From assembly GCA_020091685.1 (NCBI GenBank), contig CM034595.1, positions 42,277,351-42,341,350 on the forward strand: a stretch of DNA of 64,000 nt. Direction: 5' to 3'. The first letter of the stretch is position 1. The number at the start of each line of letters is the position of its first letter. The stretch comes from Lutjanus erythropterus. Its lineage: Eukaryota; Chordata; Actinopteri; Lutjaniformes; Lutjanidae. A program made the position numbers and the translations under genes. Shown one piece after another: positions 57,792-64,000 of this stretch. The notes beneath the pieces were generated by a model, which was not told the DNA's origin, did not search any database, and saw nothing but the letters and a program-made list of their open reading frames with translations.

Positions 57792-58127
57792 TTGCTTTTA
57801 TGGTGCAGGGAATCAAAGCCCCCCAAAAAATTCATTTCAAAGAAAAAAAAGTCAATTTCCGCGCACACTTGTCACCTCTTATCTTATCACTTATCACCAG
57901 GAATGGACTTTTTTTGGTTTAAAATCATTATATGCAATTCCAGACAGCAGCCAGTCCTTACAAAACAGGTAGGAAAGCTGTTCTTAGAGAAGTGGAAAAA
58001 GTTACATCCAAAAAAAACAAGGAAACATGAGGTGTTTTTACTGACAGGTCAATATTCACAAATGTAAAGTGATCAGCAGCTTATATGGATCAAAAGGCTC
58101 GGGACAAAATCATTGCAATACAAATGT

Positions 58128-58355
58128 TATTTATGGCGATTACAGGGAACCTTTCTATTCTGTTGATTTTGGAGTTTTCCCACCATCATAACCACAAAAT
58201 ATAACATCAAAAATAAATGTATCTGAATAAAAATCTCCCCCTGCGTATTTTTAACTGGCTAACGTACCACTCACTGTGACTTCGCCAGGAAAGAACAAAA
58301 AGGTCGTTTCATTTGATTTCAAGGAGAATCCAACCTGGTGGTAAAACATTAAAAC
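58128..58355 (+). repeat. Dispersed repeat, copy 2 (partner 1765-1985)
   Basis: Shares gggaacctttc/ggaactttc, ttgattttggag, atataacatca, aaaatct.c.cc and tcaaggagaatccaac with 1765-1985 in the same order. Confidence 0.55.
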
Positions 58356-59037
58356 ATTAACTGATATGATTTCAGTACCAGTTAAAAATGTCTTGTAGCA
58401 CTTAACTAATTAATTTATAGTGGTACAGTAAATATAGTAGTATTTTAGGTCTTTTCATACATGACAACATGTGGGAAAACATTTCTAAGTATGGTAATTA
58501 TTCTTTTTTTCTCAACTCCCATGATACTTTGCCTTATGGTAACCCATCTGCTACTACCTTCGGCTGCTGCTGCTGCACGCTGAAATCATGACAGGTGAAA
58601 AAAACAAGTCATTTTCTCTACATGAACAACAAAGTCTCCCTGAAGCTGCACAAACTGTACATACAGTACTGGACTGAACACTTCCAAGCAGACAAAAGTT
58701 GCTTATAGCTCATATATTTACACATAAGGTGAAAACAGTAAACAGTATGCAAACTAAAGGAGGCCTTTTTTGAATTATCATAAAATGGATCTAGCCTTTG
58801 CATTTTCAGACAGCATTATACACCTCCGACAGGTTATTTACTTCTATAGAACTGCCATACATATCAGGCTTCTGTCAGTTTGAGCTTTTTGAGTGAGTCA
58901 GAGAAAATTACGGCCTTGATTTTGCTTTTTCAGCATAGTTTGAGTGCAACGTGAGGCTTGACTGAGTGAATGTCAGGTTTGGAGTGAGTGTAATCCTGCT
59001 GCAGCCAGTTACAGCACATACAGCAGGTGCTTAACAT
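58356..59037. other. Downstream flank without recognised features
   Basis: AT-rich DNA with no exon or repeat identified. Confidence 0.45.
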
Positions 59038-59602
59038 TAGTAGTTCCCAACCTTTTTCCCTTGAGGCCCCCCCTACTTGTATCTAAGGAACGTTGTGTGT
59101 TTCCCCCTCCCCAACCCCCACCCCCACTCGAGCCTGAAGTCAGACTTTTGTATAAATTTTAGAGGTCGTAAAGGTGCTGGAAAACCTTGAAAATGCTTGA
59201 ATTTTAATGAAAACAAGATAAAAATGTGTGTTTTATATGTAATTAATTATCAGTTGGTAGCATTTTCAGCTATCAGAAAGGAAAATGCATAAAATGCGCC
59301 ACCCCAACAGGAAGTCAAGTCTACTGACAGACACATTTTGAAACATGACACTTTGTTGTGTTGTCCTTTAATTTGTCTCTTGTCTGTTTAACATCTGATT
59401 TAATGTGATGAAGAGGTGAAATAATCATTTTGTATATAAATATGTTATTTAACACAGCTGGAAGGTGCTTCAGTTTGACTTTAGAAAAGGTGTATGAGCC
59501 CTGAAATTTGCGTTAATCTGATTTTGAGGATCTCAGATCAGACAAAGTCTTGGGGAACCCTTGTGATTTCAGGCGCCCTCCTAAGGGGGGTGGGAACCAG
59601 TG
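59038..59602. mobile_element. hAT-like MITE (AGTGGTTCCCAACC family)
   Basis: Begins tagtagttcccaaccttttt and ends aaggggggtgggaaccagtg, inverted termini of the common CAGTGGTTCCCAACC element. Flanks are CTTAACAT (59030-59037) and CTTTACAT (59603-59610), an 8-bp duplication with one mismatch. No transposase. Confidence 0.8.
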
Positions 59603-59610
59603 CTTTACAT

Positions 59611-61835
59611 AAACAGTACCATACTTGTTCAGATCATACAGTCTACTGTTCAGATGTTATATACCTTAGTTTTGTTTACCATATCACACACATGCCAGCC
59701 TGATTTGCGGGCAGGTTCTTGTGTGCCAGAGAAAAATTCAAAAGAGTCTGAACGACAGGAAGTGAGAGTCACACGATGAGTTTTAGGAATTCACTCTCTG
59801 CCACTCGTTTCAGTAATGTTTAGTTTCACTTACAGAGCACAAAATTCAAATTCTGAACTTTTTGGGGTGGAAACATCCCCAGAGTACACTACATAAAATA
59901 TGCATCTGTTCCTCTGAACTGCGGGATCTTCACCTTCCGAGTGTTTGTATCAAAATGTGCATTCATAACAGCACCCATCACAACATTGTGTTTCACTAAT
60001 GCACATACACATTCATGGTGCAAACTTTAGAACACATAATTAAAATTCCTCGCATAACTCAGTTTCCACCACTAACACAACATGTTTCCGAGGGATGTTC
60101 GCGCTCCTTGTTTGTGTCACAGTGTGTGTTTGCAACGCAGGGGCTAATCTATAATCCTAATGTAAATATTCCTGCTGGAAAATTAGAATTCTATTCAATT
60201 ATTTACGGTATTATATTGCATTTCACTAGAACGAGGAAGCGGGGCAGATGTGTCTACAAGGGGCGTGAAATTTATTAGGTCTGGGTAAATTCAACAAAAC
60301 ATTTTGGCATGCAGGCTGCGATGGTACGGAGTGACAGATGACCTATTGGAAAAACAGTGCTGCAGATTATTACCTGAATATAGTCGTTTTTAATTCAGCA
60401 GCGGCTGATTCTGAACAGCAAAACACTGAGGCTTTGTGAGACTGTGTACAGCATCTCTAGCCTAATACAGTCGCTTCATTTCACATCAAAGGAAAATAAC
60501 TGTTTTCTCATTGTCAGCAAATATATAGACATTTGCTTTATATAGCATCTGTCCTGGGGGGCAACACAGTGGGCCTCATGCAGCAAACTTGTGTTTTCTT
60601 GCGTTGGACAAACAAATAGTGGAGGATGAAAATTAGTTGTTTTTTTAAATCTTGGTCTTTTCAATCATTCGTAAATTTTCTCTTAGCAAAACCAAGAAAA
60701 CACTGGTGAATCCCAGACAGATGTTGGATTAACTGTTGTCACTGCACAGCTGATGTTGGGAGGCTGGTGAGTAAACCAGTACAGTACTAGAAAACCACTT
60801 TGTTTTCTGGATGATAAAAGGCTGATCTCGCTGCATAATTCATATGTCTTAAAATGTAGACCGCAGTCGATGATTACACCCAGATTTGTAGCTTCACTTT
60901 TGCTCTTCAGAGACAGAAAACTGAGGTGAGCCGCAGTAATGGATGTAAATATGTAAACAAGTCACAAATATGGTTTCTTTTTTTTAATGTAAGTAATTAC
61001 CCAAAACAGCTAGAATCTGTAGTTTTTAGCAACTTGAACAGGAGTAAATAACGTATTTGTTGTTTTCAGACGTGGATTATTGTAGCACACATTTGGTCCT
61101 CCAGTGACTAATCACAGCAGCAGGATGGTGTACGTGGGATAGAGTGAAAATAAACTACAGTGTGTGTGTGTTCATGGTAACGAAGCAACATGTTGTCAGT
61201 GTAACACTGTGACTCATTTGTTTTTAATAGTTCTTGGACAACAATGGAGCTCTGTGGTCCAGAGGAATGAGCTATATCAGGCTTTGGCTGCACGGACGAT
61301 ACTTGTTGGTTTTGGCCTTTTCACAGGATTTGTTGACAAGATGAAAAATTTTGAATATCATTAGCCTTATCCTTCAGTGATCTGGATCTGTGAAAATTAT
61401 TTTCGGCGCAGCCACATGGTAATAAGGCCACATTCCTGGTGTCAGCAACCAGCCCCGTCTCCTGGAAATTCTGTTTGTATATCACTAAAATGTTTTTATA
61501 ATTATGTTGCGTTGACAACATAATTCCTGCCTGAATTATGTTCACTGACAACATTTCTTTGAAACAATGTGTTACGCACTGGATTTGCAAGGATGTGGTT
61601 GGGTTGGATGTCTGGTGTGCAAAGTACAGGACTTAAACACCAAAGTCCAGGGTTCATGCAAAGACTCCTGCAACAAAAGCACTTTAAGATCAGGGAAAGA
61701 TTGTCATTTCGGTTAAATATTAATAATAAAAAAATAAATCTCATGTCTGATGTCACAGATGACCTTTTAATAATGCTGCAATCATGTCTTGGAGATTGTC
61801 TATTGTCATAATAATGGAATGCATATATGTCACTT
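59611..61835. other. Downstream flank without recognised features
   Basis: No exon, RNA gene or transposon terminus recognised. Open frames are all below 90 codons and lack domain motifs. Confidence 0.45.
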
Positions 61836-61837
61836 TA

Positions 61838-62215
61838 TCATAGACACTCAAAGTGCATCTTGATGAAGGGAGGAAACTCACCTCAACCGCCATCAGTGAT
61901 CATGTGTAGCACCCACCTGGGTGATGAACAGCAGCCATTTTGCACCAGAATGCTCACCATTCATCAGCTGGAGGTGGAGAGAGAAGGAAACAATGAGCCA
62001 GGTACAATGGGGGATGATTAGACGTCCAGGTGGAGGCAGCCAGGATGCAGGAGATCTTTAATGCATCTCTTACAGCACAGCATCCCCATCACTGCATCGG
62101 GGTATTGGGATTAAGAAAGGTCAGAAGGAAGCCTGACCCCTACTGGCCAACCAACACCACTTCCAGCTGCAACTTATTTTTCCCATGAGGTCGTCCATCC
62201 AGACAAACCCATGCT
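61838..62215 (+). repeat. Common teleost dispersed repeat
   Basis: Landmarks agacactcaaagtgc, tgtagcacccacctgggtga, cagcagccattttgcaccag, aatgctcacca and aacaccacttccagctgcaa occur in the order of a very common fish repeat. I do not recall its class with confidence. The 64-codon frame in it is incidental. Confidence 0.6.
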
Positions 62216-62789
62216 TATCTTCAGTCCAGTCTGCAGAAACAGGGCAAATGTTGGAATGTCTGCTGGATATTGTGATAGAAAACAAAAAAATATGTTGTCA
62301 CTGAACATTTTACTCATATTTTTGCAACTTACCAGGCAGTGTTTGTTGACATCATACTTTTGAGTTCTGAGTTTGTCACAACAAAGAAAAACATGCTATA
62401 AACCACCCAGCCACAAATCTGAACGATTAAAAAGCAGCTTTATCGGACTTGTGAGCCACCAGAGTCAGAGGATGGTGACCTACCCAAGAATCAACTCAGT
62501 CCTCTCAGTAAGCAGCAGCTGCTGAGCTGATCTGGACTGAAAGAGTTGCAAAAACTCTAATGCTGCTAAAGCTAAATGCTAATGCGTTCTACTTTATATA
62601 GTGTTGGGGACATATGGCTCCAGTCCATCATTGAGACAAATTTCAGGACTGCCTAAAACAGTCCTGAACACATACATGCTGAACAACTGTTTAATAGTCT
62701 ACTGCCACAGTTCTTTACCACTTTACTTTCTCAGCTTTTTCACGTTTACAGCACTTATACTCTAAAACGGTCTTTTAGCGTTTCTGTTT

Positions 62790-63075
62790 AACCAGGTTAG
62801 TCCCACTGAGATCAAGGATCTGTTTTACAAGGGAGACATGGCCAAGAATAGCAGCAACACAGTTCCAGCAGTAAAAAGTAAGTAATAGACAAACACAGAG
62901 ATTTTCAACATTAAAACTTGCACACAGGCAACTTGGACTCAACCAGATTCTTTAAACTCATTCAAGGTTAGTACATTTTGAAGTTGAAGATCAGTCTGTA
63001 AATGATTTCATGCATTAGGTGCCAAAACCCTAAAAGCTTTCTTTCCCAATTCAGTTTAGACTTTGGAAAACGACA
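62790..63075 (+). repeat. Common teleost dispersed repeat, second type
   Basis: Begins accaggttagtcccactgag, atcaaggatctgtttt, acaagggagacatggccaag. It continues with ttgcacacaggcaacttgg and ttgaagatcagtctgtaaa. This matches a widespread fish repeat whose class I cannot name. Confidence 0.55.
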
Positions 63076-63394
63076 AATTGCAAAACATCCAAAGATTATG
63101 ACTTATTTAAAAGAGAAGATAAGTAAGTGGGAATTTTGAACCATTGTTTGTAATGATTCTCAGTGCCTCATAAAACACGCCGTCCAGCATGTGGCATAGG
63201 GGTTGTAGGGGTCTCCAGCAAAAGGAAGAATCCAGTATTTTAACTTTTGACACGTATTTTGGAAACTGGCAACATGATTGAATGTAATTAGACTTTATTA
63301 TCTTCAAATGTGTAAATAAATAAATTACTTTGAGGGGATTCCTTAAGATAAAATCCTCTCAAATTGTGGTTTTTTTTTTTGGGCTAATGTGCAT

Positions 63395-63450
63395 CTATTC
63401 TGGGGGTTCTTGACTTGAAAACGATTGGGAACACCTTTTCTAAGTGACAC
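63395..63450. mobile_element. Short hAT end fragment
   Basis: tctgggggttcttgacttg then cgattgggaacacctttt resembles an eroded end of the family at 59038-59602. Confidence 0.35.
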
Positions 63451-64000
63451 AGACGTCAGTACAGTTGCCTTTGTGCATTTGGTTCTGCACGAGTTGAGCA
63501 AAAGTAAATTTTCTCCCTGTTTTGGTTAAGACTTCTTCCGTAATTCAGTCTTAAATGTTCTGCATCACATTAATACACAAACAGACAAGAATAAACACGC
63601 AATGAAGAACGCATCCAGGACTGATCGACGTATCTATAGAGGATCCATTTTCTGCAGCCATTAGCCTGTTTCTATTAAAATAAATGTGACAGAGATGCAG
63701 TATATTGTGATAAATGTGTGCAGAGGTTTTGATGAAAGACGTACATGTGGCAGACAAACATCAGCCCACACATCAACTCTCAGATAGGCAAAGAGTCGCT
63801 GATGCACGCACACACCATAAATACATCCATGATGTCTGACAACTTAAAGCCCAGCTGGCTTTCTTCCATCCAGGAAATAACATCACTGACAACAGCAGGT
63901 CTGAGCGCCTTAACTCTGACATTTTGGAGAGACCCCAATTCACCACAACACCATAACTCATACGGTACACATTAAACTCAGTTGTTCAGTCTGTGAACTT
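63451..64000. other. End of window, no recognised feature
   Basis: No gene or repeat identified. Overlapping antiparallel frames at 63745-63975 are mutual shadows without domain motifs. Confidence 0.45.

Noticed and set aside
57599..57868. 89-codon minus-strand frame with a Cys-Val repeat
   Set aside because: Produced by the (CA)n microsatellite.

Overview
The window looks like a nuclear chromosome segment from a ray-finned fish, most likely a percomorph teleost. Coding sequence is sparse and split by GT-AG introns of 2.7 to about 29 kb. The rest is AT-rich DNA full of short non-autonomous DNA transposons (hAT-type and other MITEs), LINE tails, a solo LTR and microsatellites of the kinds common in teleosts. 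I see no bacterial, CRISPR, phage or operon-like structure.

The main gene is the 3' part of a ZNF385-family zinc-finger gene on the + strand, best matched to znf385d. Five coding exons (13644-13812, 42563-42898, 45599-45780, 51480-51581, 55915-56166) join in one open frame of 346 codons plus a stop. All boundaries have consensus splice sites and compatible phases. The exons encode the His half of one finger, two complete C-X2-C-X12-H-X5-H fingers, an acidic linker, and an Ala/Pro-rich tail ending in the family's FAPY terminus. The 5' exons were not found and probably lie upstream of the window. A 3' UTR runs to a poly(A) signal at 57071-57076.

About 8 kb upstream of the first visible znf385d exon, on the same strand, is an intact intronless tetraspanin gene (5093-5785, TSPAN8-like). 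It has a TATA-like box and a poly(A) signal. Because znf385d must have further 5' exons, the tetraspanin is either nested in a znf385d intron or lies in its upstream flank.

Layout. 1-5 kb: non-coding, with degenerate repeats. 5.0-6.1 kb: tetraspanin. 6.1-13.6 kb: MITEs and a LINE tail. 13.6-42.6 kb: a large znf385d intron with many transposons, including one element nested in another, plus several complex non-repetitive blocks that may be conserved regulatory elements (inference only). 42.6-57.1 kb: the remaining znf385d exons, with repeats and RFX-type X-box motifs in the introns. 57.1-64 kb: gene-free flank with MITEs, a (CA)n tract and other dispersed repeats.

I found no clear new biological system. 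The most informative points are the intronless tetraspanin with altered palmitoylation sites, the nested and mosaic transposon insertions with exact target-site duplications, a higher-order minisatellite in the last znf385d intron, and the candidate regulatory blocks in the large intron.
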